NCBI GenBank assembly: GCA_946612455.1
Contig: CAMOER010000046.1
Span: 1 to 17,271 of the forward strand
Length of the DNA stretch: 17,271 bases
Origin: UBA3305 sp002373555
Lineage (GTDB): Bacteria > Bacillota > Clostridia > Lachnospirales > Lachnospiraceae
Direction of reading: 5' to 3'
The notes under the pieces were generated by a model. That model was not told the DNA's origin. It saw only the letters and a program-made list of their open reading frames with translations, and made no database searches. Made by a program: the position numbers and the translations under genes. Shown piece after piece: positions 1 to 6,990 of this stretch; the first letter of the stretch is position 1; each line of letters starts with the position of its first letter.

Positions 1-195
1 CGAAATATAAAAACTAGCAGAAAAGTTCTTGACTTTTGTTAGCAGGTTTTTGTGCATGAAAATCGCTCTTTACACCCTTTATGGTCCGGTTTCATTAGGA
101 TAATCCGCAACATTGTTATTTATTTACTTAATAATTGCATATATTTATTCTATCTTTGGATTTCTTTGGACCTTAATTTACTTGCCACTATTCAT
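1..195. other. A+T-rich intergenic region without a gene
   Basis: No convincing coding region is seen. Open frames crossing this part have no ribosome binding site and run on antisense to the activase gene further right. The base composition is visibly more A+T-rich than the genes that follow. Positions 52-87 carry GTGCATG and ATGGTCC words 29 nt apart, which is a degenerate, inverted copy of the 41-bp unit repeated at 196-318. Confidence 0.5.
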
Positions 196-318
196 CCATG
201 CACGGATCAAGACCATAATCAGCCGCATGCTTCATTCCATGCACAGATCAAGACCATATTCAGATATCACTTTCATTCCATGCACGAATCTGGACCATCA
301 TCAGCCGCATACTGCATT
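196..318. repeat. degenerate 41-bp tandem repeat, about three units
   Basis: The words CCATGCAC begin at 196, 237 and 278, giving an exact 41-bp period. Read on the minus strand each unit begins GTGCATGGAATGAA or a close variant and later carries ATGGTCTTGATC or ATGGTCC. The last plus-strand unit (278-318) shares the GGACCAT and CAGCCGCAT words but lacks a following CATGCAC. A further diverged unit is suggested at about 168-195, beginning GGACC. Since 41 is not a multiple of three, the repeat cannot encode a repeated peptide. It lies just beyond the terminator of the GRE operon. It is not a CRISPR array, because the whole unit repeats and there are no unique spacers. Confidence 0.7.
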
Positions 319-346
319 CCCTCCGCAGGCGCAGGATTTCAGCAGC

Positions 347-376
347 AAAAAAGACCGGATCTGCTGTTTCCGGTCT
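347..376 (-). terminator. rho-independent terminator of the GRE operon
   Basis: Perfect 8-bp stem AGACCGGA (352-359) with TCCGGTCT (369-376) around a 9-nt loop. On the minus strand the stem is followed by a run of T (351-347). It sits 56 nt after the activase stop codon, so it should end the minus-strand GRE/activase transcript. Confidence 0.8.
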
Positions 377-432
377 CTGCTTCAGATTCCATATGCGGCT
401 TCCCGCCTGCGGCCAGCTTCCGCCGCCCGGCT

Positions 433-1416
433 TCAGGCCTTCAGTTCTTCCTCCGTCACCGGGAGCTTCCCGTCTTTCCCACTGTATACGGGAAGGCCGG
501 AGATCCGGATATCGAACGGCCATTCCCCGTCGCAGAGGAAGCCCATTCTTTCGTAGACATCAAACCGGTTCATCGGTTTTCTGTCATCCAGCGGATACGG
601 CCGCTGCAGCTGTCTGTATGCATGGATTCCCAGCCTGTGGTACGGCAGGAATTCCAGCTCGGCACAATTCGAAAGTCCCGCACAGAATTCGGCGGTAGCC
701 CGGATATTGTCCGCACTGTCATTGACGCCCTCTACCACCGGCACCCGGATATGCAGCGCCTTCGGCGCGCAGATCTCATCCGCCAGCTTCAGATTGGCGA
801 GGATCTTTTCATTGCTGCCGCCCGTCCATTTTTTATGCATTGTGGGCGACATGCATTTCAGATCGGCATAGACCATATCCAGCTTCGGAACGATGCGCCG
901 TACATTCTCCGGCTCCGTAAATAGATCCAGCTCTGCACAGGCATCAATGCCGGAATCGATGCACTCTTCCAGCAGCGCCTCGGCAAAATCCGTCTGGCAG
1001 AACACATCGCCGCCCGAGAGTGTCACGCCGCCGCCGGAGAAGAAATAAAAGATCTCATCCTTGCGGATCTCTTTCATAACTTCTTCCACCGTCATCTCCC
1101 GGCCGTAGATCTGCTGCGCGCGGAAATTGCAGACATCCACGCACCGGAAGCACTGCCGGCACTTTTTCTGATCCCGGATCACTTTTCCGTCCCCGGAAAA
1201 AGCCAGCGCCTTCTCCGGACATTCGGCGATGCAGGCCCCGCAGGACCTGCACCGTTCTTTTTTATAATATACTTCGCGGGGGAGCTTCTGCGACTCCGGC
1301 GTGGAACACCAGGCGCAGTGCAGGTGGCAGCCCTTAAAGAAGACCACCGTCCGCATTCCTTTTCCGTCATTAAGCGAAATCCGCTCGATCCGCAGTATAA
1401 CTGCTTTTTCAGACAT
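433..1416 (-). CDS. glycyl-radical enzyme activating enzyme (radical SAM)
   Basis: This radical SAM protein would use S-adenosylmethionine and a [4Fe-4S] cluster to place the glycyl radical on the enzyme encoded just upstream. It is about 327 aa. The radical SAM CxxxCxxC cluster is C30/C34/C37 within KGCHLHCAWC, preceded by NDGKGMRT as in pyruvate-formate-lyase activases. A two-cluster ferredoxin insert follows, C56/C59/C62/C66 and C86/C89/C92/C96, typical of activases of the non-PFL GRE group. The usual SGGEP motif reads SGGDV (134-138), which is unusual. I chose the ATG at 1416 because AGGAGG lies 4 nt upstream. An in-frame ATG at 1431 overlaps the GRE stop as TGATG and would add five residues, but it lacks a ribosome binding site. 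Either way the gene is translationally linked to the GRE. The family is certain; the cognate target is inferred from adjacency. Confidence 0.93.
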   Translation of the reverse strand: MSEKAVILRIERISLNDGKGMRTVVFFKGCHLHCAWCSTPESQKLPREVYYKKERCRSCGACIAECPEKALAFSGDGKVIRDQKKCRQCFRCVDVCNFRAQQIYGREMTVEEVMKEIRKDEIFYFFSGGGVTLSGGDVFCQTDFAEALLEECIDSGIDACAELDLFTEPENVRRIVPKLDMVYADLKCMSPTMHKKWTGGSNEKILANLKLADEICAPKALHIRVPVVEGVNDSADNIRATAEFCAGLSNCAELEFLPYHRLGIHAYRQLQRPYPLDDRKPMNRFDVYERMGFLCDGEWPFDIRISGLPVYSGKDGKLPVTEEELKA

Positions 1417-1430
1417 AACGCCTCCTGACA

Positions 1431-3818
1431 TCAGGCGATCTCAGAGTGATTTGTTCTGGAGATAATATCGTCCTGCACTTCCTTGCCGAGCTCCGTGAAA
1501 TACGCGGTATAGCCCGCGACACGGACCATCAGGCCGGTGTAATCATCCGGGTTCTGCTGGGCATCCAGCAGCGTCTCGGAATCCACGACATTGAACTGTG
1601 CATGGAACACGCCGAGCGAGCAAAGGCTTCTCAGATAGTTCATGAGCTCCTTCGTGGAATTCGGGTCATCACGGAACGTGGTGTCCATCTTGACATTCAG
1701 GAGCGTTCCCTGGTTGAAACGGCCGTGCGGGATATTCGCGATGGACTTCAGCACCGCGCCCATGCCCTCGGTATCGGTTCCCTGGTTCGGGGATACGCCG
1801 TCCGCAAGCGGCTTCCAGGCATTTCTGCCGGAAGGCAGCGCGCCGACTTCCAGACCGAAGGGCGTATTGCCGGAAACAGGCAGGATTCCGGGCGTCATCT
1901 TGCCGAATTTGCTCGTATAGGATTCAATATCATCGGCAATGAAGCAGAACAGATCGCCGGTCAGCTCATTGGTCTCTTCTTCGTCATTTCCGTACTTCGG
2001 CGCTTCGTCGCACATCCGCTTGACATCTTCGTAACCGACAAAATCAGCAGCCAGCGCATCCAGCAGACGCTGCATCGTGATCTTCTTATCATCATAAACA
2101 AGCTTCTTGACTGCGATCACGCTGTTGACCAGGTCCGCTACACCGATCGCGTCAATGCCGTTTCCGAGATTGTATTTCGCGCCGCCCCAGGCATAATCCT
2201 TCGCATTGTCGATGCACTCATTGAAGGACAGGGACAGTGCGGGAACGACATTCTGCAGTCCGATATCATCGTTGACATTGCTGGCGGCAACGGTTCCGCG
2301 GATCTCATAGCTGATCTGCTTCTTGACCGCCTCCAGGAACTCGTCAAACGTCTTGAACGTAGTGGGATCACCGGTCTCGATGGAAGCCTGTACATCGTAC
2401 TTCCTGCTCTTGCCGTTCAGCAGCGCATACTCGACGGCTGAGCCGAGGTTGAAGTCCGCATAAGCGGTATAGCATCTCTGTCTTCCGGCCAGGTTGGTCT
2501 CCACGCATCCGCAGGGATTCCAGTCATAGGCCTCCTTGAGCGGAATGCCTTTGTTCAGCATCATCTCGATACCGACATTGTCATTGTGGAAGGCCGGGAA
2601 GCCGGTGCCCAGCTTGATCAGCTCCGCGATCTTCTTTAAGAACTTCGAAGGATTGCGGGACATATTGTAACGGACGGACAGGGAAGGCTGATACAGCTGT
2701 ACTTCCGCCGTCGCCTGCAGAATCATATAGGAAACATCATTGACTGCGTCCATGCCGCGCTCGTCGATGCCGCCGCAGCAGACATTCTGGAACATCGGAT
2801 AACCGGCGGAGAACTGCGCGGTCACCTGATCCTGGAACAGACACTGCTCGGAGAATTTCACCCACAGGCAGTCCAGAAGCTCCTGCGCCTCCTCCGGTGT
2901 GATCCTGCCGGCTTCCAGATCCGCCTTATAGAACGGATACAGATACTGGTCCATTCTGCCAGGGTTGTAGCTGGCTGCATTCTGCTCCATGAAAATACAG
3001 TTCTGATAAATATACATGGACTGGATGGCTTCACGGAAGGTGCGTGCAGGCTTCTCCGGCACACGGTCGCAGGTCTCTGCGATCTCCAGAAGCTCCTGTT
3101 TTCTCTTCGCATCCGTGCATTCCGCAGCCTGTCTTCTTGCTTCGTCGGCATAACGGTGTCCGAGCGCCGCGATTCCCTCTGCAGCAAGCTTCATGGCTTT
3201 CAGATATTCGATCTTCTCGTAATCTCCTGCGACGCAGACATCCAGGCCGGCTGCCACGCTGTCGATATGCGCGATGATGCCTTCCATACCCTGTCTGATC
3301 ACGTTCTCATATCCCGCAGTGGTCTCGCCCCAGCCGCGGACAGCCTTCCGGTTGATATACAGCGCGCCGCAGTCGCGCATCACTGCTGCGAAATCCGGGC
3401 ACTGCACCAGCCACTGTTCATAGGTGGAACGTCCCTTCCAGTACGGACGGATGATCTCTTCGAACGCTTTCCGGTCTTCCGGGCGAAGATAGAAAGGATC
3501 GTAGCGGCGTTCCGCGATCGTATCCAGTTCTTCATCAAGCACGGACCAGCATTTGTCAACGGAAAGGATTCCGCCGCGCTGTTTGCTGCCCGCGTTGCCG
3601 ACGATCAGTTCATCCGGCCAGATCGGAACTGTTTTTTCCAGACACTGTTTTTTGAATGCATGCGCCTTTTTCACGCAGAGCGGCTGGCCTTCGGCCTCCT
3701 GAAATCCTGCCGTCAGGATCAGGGCGTTCTCAAGATCCATCTCGGGTCTGGTATTCAACACACGCTGTTTCAGGCGGTCGATGCGGTCCATATAAGACTT
3801 TCTTTCGTTATTATCCAT
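1431..3818 (-). CDS. glycyl radical enzyme of the PFL2/dehydratase-like family, substrate unknown
   Basis: This 795-aa oxygen-sensitive enzyme has an N-terminal PFL-like domain and a C-terminal glycyl radical domain. The catalytic Cys-x-Glu is C438-V-E440 in NPCGCVETNLAGRQ. The radical loop is RVAGYTAYF with G769, 26 residues from the C-terminus. Length and spacing match glycerol/propanediol and hydroxyproline dehydratases (about 787-790 aa). However, from remembered alignments, the active-site His near residue 164 of glycerol dehydratase aligns with E165 here (GETTAGYE), and its Asp447, 14 residues after the Cys, aligns with A452. The residue after CVE is Thr rather than the Pro common in that branch. 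It therefore does not look like a standard diol, choline or hydroxyproline enzyme, and I assign no substrate. AGGAGG lies 8 nt before the ATG. Its activase follows directly and an AraC regulator precedes it. Confidence 0.93.
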   Translation of the reverse strand: MDNNERKSYMDRIDRLKQRVLNTRPEMDLENALILTAGFQEAEGQPLCVKKAHAFKKQCLEKTVPIWPDELIVGNAGSKQRGGILSVDKCWSVLDEELDTIAERRYDPFYLRPEDRKAFEEIIRPYWKGRSTYEQWLVQCPDFAAVMRDCGALYINRKAVRGWGETTAGYENVIRQGMEGIIAHIDSVAAGLDVCVAGDYEKIEYLKAMKLAAEGIAALGHRYADEARRQAAECTDAKRKQELLEIAETCDRVPEKPARTFREAIQSMYIYQNCIFMEQNAASYNPGRMDQYLYPFYKADLEAGRITPEEAQELLDCLWVKFSEQCLFQDQVTAQFSAGYPMFQNVCCGGIDERGMDAVNDVSYMILQATAEVQLYQPSLSVRYNMSRNPSKFLKKIAELIKLGTGFPAFHNDNVGIEMMLNKGIPLKEAYDWNPCGCVETNLAGRQRCYTAYADFNLGSAVEYALLNGKSRKYDVQASIETGDPTTFKTFDEFLEAVKKQISYEIRGTVAASNVNDDIGLQNVVPALSLSFNECIDNAKDYAWGGAKYNLGNGIDAIGVADLVNSVIAVKKLVYDDKKITMQRLLDALAADFVGYEDVKRMCDEAPKYGNDEEETNELTGDLFCFIADDIESYTSKFGKMTPGILPVSGNTPFGLEVGALPSGRNAWKPLADGVSPNQGTDTEGMGAVLKSIANIPHGRFNQGTLLNVKMDTTFRDDPNSTKELMNYLRSLCSLGVFHAQFNVVDSETLLDAQQNPDDYTGLMVRVAGYTAYFTELGKEVQDDIISRTNHSEIA

Positions 3819-3900
3819 GGCGGTATCCTCCTGTTATGCTTTCAGTTTTAAAGAAATCATGCCGCCGGACATCCGCCGACAGCTTCTCTATTCTGACCGC

Positions 3901-3929
3901 ATTATAGCATTTCCGGAGACCGGATAAAA
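3901..3929 (-). promoter_or_regulatory. promoter of the GRE operon
   Basis: On the minus strand TGCTATAAT (extended -10, 3909-3901) has a weak -35 TTTTAT (3929-3924) at 17 bp. The spacer contains the small inverted repeat CCGG-TCT-CCGG, immediately next to the -35, a possible activator or repressor contact. The weak -35 with a perfect -10 suits activation by the adjacent AraC-family protein; that link is inference. Confidence 0.6.
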
Positions 3930-3967
3930 TAAATCTGCTGATCGGGAATATACAGATCCTGACATTT

Positions 3968-4885
3968 TTACTCCGTGCGGCCGATCCTGCGCCGGTATTC
4001 CCCCGGCGTCAGTCCCGTCTGTCTCTTAAAATACTGGATGAAATGACTGGAATCGCCGAACCCTGCGGCGTAGGCAATTTCTGTCACGGACAGATCCGTA
4101 GAGCGAAGCAGTTCCTGCCCCTTCGAGATCCGGTACCACTGCAGATACTGCATCGGGCTTTTCCTGACCATGGCGGAAAAGCATCGGCAGCATTCCCCTT
4201 CGCTGACATGCGCGGCGGCGGCCACATCCTGCAGCGTGATAGCATCCCTGTAGTTCGAATGAATATACGCCAGCATCTCGCGGATCCGCTGCTGTTTCCG
4301 GACGTCCGTCTTTGAAGGCGTGCCGATGCTTTCATGACTGTTCGAAATCAGGCCGTACCACAATTCGGTGCATTTCATGGCAATCCTGTATTCTTTGAAA
4401 GAGGGACCTCCGGATCCCGCTCCGTTCTCCGTCTCCAGCATGGAAATGATCTCCCGGATACAGGCAATCCCTTCCTGCTGCCAGGGAACCTCCGGCGAAT
4501 AGACAAACGCCGGAAGCGTGATATTTCCGGTAAACGGCGTCACAAAATCCTGCTCCATCCGGCTTCCCGGGAAAAATGAAAGCAGCCGATCGGGAAAATT
4601 GATGCTGACATATCTCCCGTTTTCCGACAGATCCTCCGTCATATGAAGGAGGTTCCGGTTGATGAAGATCATCTCCCCCTCTTTCAGCGGATAATCCTCG
4701 CCATTCACCTGCATGATCATTTTTCCGTCCGTTACCAGTGTGAACTGGAGTTCCTCATGCCAGTGCAGATCCTGGTAGCCCCGGCCGTTCGGCTCAATGC
4801 CTTTCCGCGTAACGATATAGACGCCGACCGGGAATGCCGCATCCCTGTACCGGTTGATTTCATGAAGCTGTTCTTCCTTTTTCAT
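3968..4885 (-). CDS. AraC-family transcriptional regulator with N-terminal cupin
   Basis: This 305-aa DNA-binding regulator has an N-terminal sugar/small-molecule-binding cupin: HWHEELQF (41-48), then a beta-rich stretch ending FINRNLLHM. Its C-terminal AraC/XylS double helix-turn-helix covers roughly residues 205-300 and includes ITLQDVAAAAHVSEG and the signature SVTEIAYAAGFGDSSHFIQYFKRQTGLTPGEYRR. AGGAG lies about 7 nt before the ATG. It is on the same strand as the GRE and activase, 149 bp upstream, so it most likely senses the GRE substrate or a related metabolite and controls the operon. The operon's own promoter lies in that gap. The upstream leader carries a 10-bp inverted repeat and a possible 15-codon ORF whose stop overlaps this ATG. 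The ligand is unknown. Confidence 0.92.
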   Translation of the reverse strand: MKKEEQLHEINRYRDAAFPVGVYIVTRKGIEPNGRGYQDLHWHEELQFTLVTDGKMIMQVNGEDYPLKEGEMIFINRNLLHMTEDLSENGRYVSINFPDRLLSFFPGSRMEQDFVTPFTGNITLPAFVYSPEVPWQQEGIACIREIISMLETENGAGSGGPSFKEYRIAMKCTELWYGLISNSHESIGTPSKTDVRKQQRIREMLAYIHSNYRDAITLQDVAAAAHVSEGECCRCFSAMVRKSPMQYLQWYRISKGQELLRSTDLSVTEIAYAAGFGDSSHFIQYFKRQTGLTPGEYRRRIGRTE

Positions 4886-4929
4886 GACCGCTCCTGCTTC
4901 ATTCTTATGGACAGGGAGATATAGATCAT
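4882..4929 (-). CDS. possible 15-codon leader ORF coupled to the AraC gene
   Basis: The ORF encodes MIYISLSIRMKQERS. AGGGAG lies 5 nt before its ATG, and its TGA overlaps the AraC start as ATGA. The ribosome binding site lies inside the 3' arm-to-5' arm hairpin at 4910-4943, so folding could hide it. There is no homology evidence; it may be chance. Confidence 0.25.
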   Translation of the reverse strand: MIYISLSIRMKQERS

Positions 4930-4943
4930 CGACTCTCCCTGTC
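4910..4943. promoter_or_regulatory. 10-bp perfect inverted repeat in the AraC 5' leader
   Basis: Arms GACAGGGAGA (4910-4919) and TCTCCCTGTC (4934-4943) are perfectly complementary around a 14-nt spacer, 25 nt upstream of the AraC start. No T-run follows on either strand, so it is not an ordinary terminator. It could be an operator (arm centres 24 bp apart) or an RNA hairpin controlling translation. Confidence 0.5.
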
Positions 4944-4975
4944 TGACCAATATTGCTGTAAAACAGATCGCTTCT

Positions 4976-5003
4976 ATCTTACCATAATCATTCTGTATTT
5001 TCA
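4976..5003 (-). promoter_or_regulatory. candidate promoter of the AraC gene
   Basis: On the minus strand TGAAAA (5003-4998) and TAAGAT (4981-4976) are separated by 16 bp. Both boxes are imperfect. It would give a leader of roughly 80 nt that includes the inverted repeat at 4910-4943. Confidence 0.3.
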
Positions 5004-5023
5004 TTCCTTTCCGCCCGCGGATG

Positions 5024-5053
5024 TTGACATTATTCCTCAAATAAAGATATACT
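5024..5053 (+). promoter_or_regulatory. aspS promoter
   Basis: Consensus -35 TTGACA (5024-5029) and -10 TATACT (5048-5053) with an 18-bp spacer. The start of transcription would be near 5060, giving a leader of about 75 nt. That leader has short G+C-rich complementary stretches (CCGGG-GCAC-CCCGG, around 5097-5111) but no T-box motif. Confidence 0.75.
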
Positions 5054-5134
5054 ATGATAGATTGCCCGCCGGTGCGACGGGATGAGGAAATGCAGTGCCG
5101 GGGCACCCCGGAAACGCAAATTGGAGGTATTTAA

Positions 5135-6913
5135 ATGCAGTCAAGAACGCATACCTGCGGCGAGCTTACGAGAGCCAATATCGGCGAACACGTAACGCTT
5201 GTCGGTTTTATGGAAAATGTCCGCGAAGTCGGTGCAAATCTGGCTTTCGTCGTCCTGAGAGATTTCTACGGCATCACCCAGATCGTTGTCGAGACCGAAG
5301 AGATGATGTCCGTCATCAAGCCGTTAAATAAAGAATCCACGATCTCCGTCTCCGGCGTCGTACGCGAACGCAGCAGCATCAATAAAAAGATCCCGACCGG
5401 CGAGATCGAAGTCGTGCCGGAGAAGATCGAAGTGCTCGGCCGCTGCCGTCATGCGGAACTGCCTTTCGAGATCAATCATTCCAGGAAGGCCGATGAGACA
5501 TTCCGTCTGAAATACCGCTATCTGGATCTCCGGAATCCTGAAGTCAAGAACAACATCGTTCTGCGCTGCAATGTGGTTTCCGCACTGCGCCAGGCCATGA
5601 CAGAACACGGTTTCCTGGAGATCACGACGCCGATCCTGACGGCTTCTTCCCCGGAAGGCGCCAGAGACTATCTCGTGCCTGCCAGAAAGCATCCCGGAAA
5701 ATTCTACGCGCTGCCGCAGGCGCCGCAGCAGTTCAAGCAGCTGCTGATGACCGCCGGCTTCGACCGCTATTTCCAGATCGCCCCCTGCTTCCGCGACGAG
5801 GATGCCAGAGGCGACCGTTCTCCGGGTGAGTTCTACCAGCTCGATATGGAGATGGCCTTCGCTACGAAAGAAGACGTATTTGAAGTCCTGGAAGACGTGC
5901 TTCCGCCGATCTTCGCAAAATACGGAAAATACAACATTGCTTCCTCCGCTCCTTTTAAACGGATCCCGTTCCGTCAGGCCATGGAGGAATTCGGCTCCGA
6001 TAAGCCCGATCTTCGGATCGATCTGCGCGTCAAGGATGTGACAGCGGAATTGGCCGGCTGCGGCTTCGGTCCTTTTGAAGGCAATGTCATCAAAGCCATT
6101 CCCGTATCCGACTGCAAGCTGACCAGAAAGGCGATCGACAAGATCTGCGCCGATATCGAAGTGCAGGCAGGCAACAAGGCTTACTGGTTCAAGTGTGATG
6201 AGAAGGGCGCCATTGCAGGCGGCATCGCCAAGTTCGTGAATGCCGATCCCGCGACCGTTTCCGCACTGACCGAAAAACTGGCGCTTGCGCCGAATACGCT
6301 CGTGATCCTGAGCGCAGGCAAAAAGGAAGCTGCACAGAAGACCGCCGGCGTCGCCGTCAAGATGCTCGGTGCAGCCTGCGAGGGACATATGGATAAGGAA
6401 AGATATGAATTCTGCTGGATCATCGATTTCCCGATGTACGAGATCGGCGAAGAATCCGGCGAGCTGGAATTCTGCCACAATCCTTTCTCCATGCCGTCCG
6501 GCGGCATGGAAACGCTGCTCGCAGCAGAGTGCGGTGAGATCGACCCGCTGGAGATCATGGCGGATCAGTACGATCTGGTCTGCAACGGCGTGGAGCTTTC
6601 CTCCGGCGCCGTCCGAAATCATGATCCCGAGATCATGGTCAAGGCTTTCGAGATGGTAAGACTGGGCGAAGAGGAAGTGAAGGCCAAATTCCCGGCCATG
6701 TACAACGCGTTCACCTACGGTGCGCCGCCGCACGCAGGCATCGCGCCCGGTGTGGACCGCATGGTCATGCTGCTGGCCGGCGAGGAATCCATCCGCGAGG
6801 TCATCGCATTCCCGATGAACAAGAACGCGCAGGATATCATGATGGGCGCGCCGTCCGTCGTAGAGCAGAAACAGCTGGACGAGCTGCATATCGCAGTCGT
6901 CAGCGAAGACTGA
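5135..6913 (+). CDS. aspS: aspartyl-tRNA synthetase, bacterial type
   Basis: This class II synthetase charges tRNA-Asp with aspartate in the cytoplasm. Its 592 aa match the bacterial length. An N-terminal OB-fold anticodon-binding domain (about residues 1-110, beginning RTHTCGEL and including NVREVGANLAFVVLRDFYG) is followed by the catalytic core. Motif 2 is FRDEDARGDRSPGEFYQLD, with R220. The bacterial GAD insert lies at about 290-415. Motif 3 is GVDRMVMLL with R542, preceded by the APPHAGIAPG stretch and followed by SIREVIAFPMNKNAQD. GGAGG lies 8 nt before the ATG. It has its own consensus promoter and terminator, so it is a single-gene unit. The sequence does not settle whether it is discriminating or also acts on tRNA-Asn. 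Confidence 0.97.
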   Translation: MQSRTHTCGELTRANIGEHVTLVGFMENVREVGANLAFVVLRDFYGITQIVVETEEMMSVIKPLNKESTISVSGVVRERSSINKKIPTGEIEVVPEKIEVLGRCRHAELPFEINHSRKADETFRLKYRYLDLRNPEVKNNIVLRCNVVSALRQAMTEHGFLEITTPILTASSPEGARDYLVPARKHPGKFYALPQAPQQFKQLLMTAGFDRYFQIAPCFRDEDARGDRSPGEFYQLDMEMAFATKEDVFEVLEDVLPPIFAKYGKYNIASSAPFKRIPFRQAMEEFGSDKPDLRIDLRVKDVTAELAGCGFGPFEGNVIKAIPVSDCKLTRKAIDKICADIEVQAGNKAYWFKCDEKGAIAGGIAKFVNADPATVSALTEKLALAPNTLVILSAGKKEAAQKTAGVAVKMLGAACEGHMDKERYEFCWIIDFPMYEIGEESGELEFCHNPFSMPSGGMETLLAAECGEIDPLEIMADQYDLVCNGVELSSGAVRNHDPEIMVKAFEMVRLGEEEVKAKFPAMYNAFTYGAPPHAGIAPGVDRMVMLLAGEESIREVIAFPMNKNAQDIMMGAPSVVEQKQLDELHIAVVSED

Positions 6914-6939
6914 TCCATTTGCAGCAGAAGAATGAAACA

Positions 6940-6970
6940 GAGGAGACAGACGGGCTGTCTCCTCTTTCTT
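6940..6970 (+). terminator. aspS rho-independent terminator
   Basis: Perfect 10-bp stem GAGGAGACAG (6940-6949) with CTGTCTCCTC (6955-6964), loop ACGGG, followed by TTTCTT. It lies 26 nt after the aspS stop. It could also slow transcription from the convergent esterase gene, though the T-run on that side is poor. Confidence 0.9.
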
Positions 6971-6990
6971 TACGCCTCTTTCGGATTCCT

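Noticed and set aside
196..318. CRISPR array
   Set aside because: The whole 41-bp unit repeats with substitutions; there are no unique spacers of constant length and no cas genes in the window.
52..924. Long plus-strand frame of 290 codons
   Set aside because: It crosses the frame-incompatible 41-bp repeat and then runs antisense to the activase coding region. It has no ribosome binding site and no recognisable motifs.
3831..3870. Leader peptide (MSGGMISLKLKA) before the GRE
   Set aside because: It has no proper ribosome binding site and no association with an alternative hairpin.
3930..3967. Terminator after the AraC gene
   Set aside because: The best stem is 5 bp (ATCTG with CAGAT) with a long loop, too weak to call.
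5060..5134. T-box or other riboswitch in the aspS leader
   Set aside because: The leader is only about 75 nt and lacks the T-box sequence and an upstream antiterminator/terminator pair; only short G+C-rich hairpins are seen.
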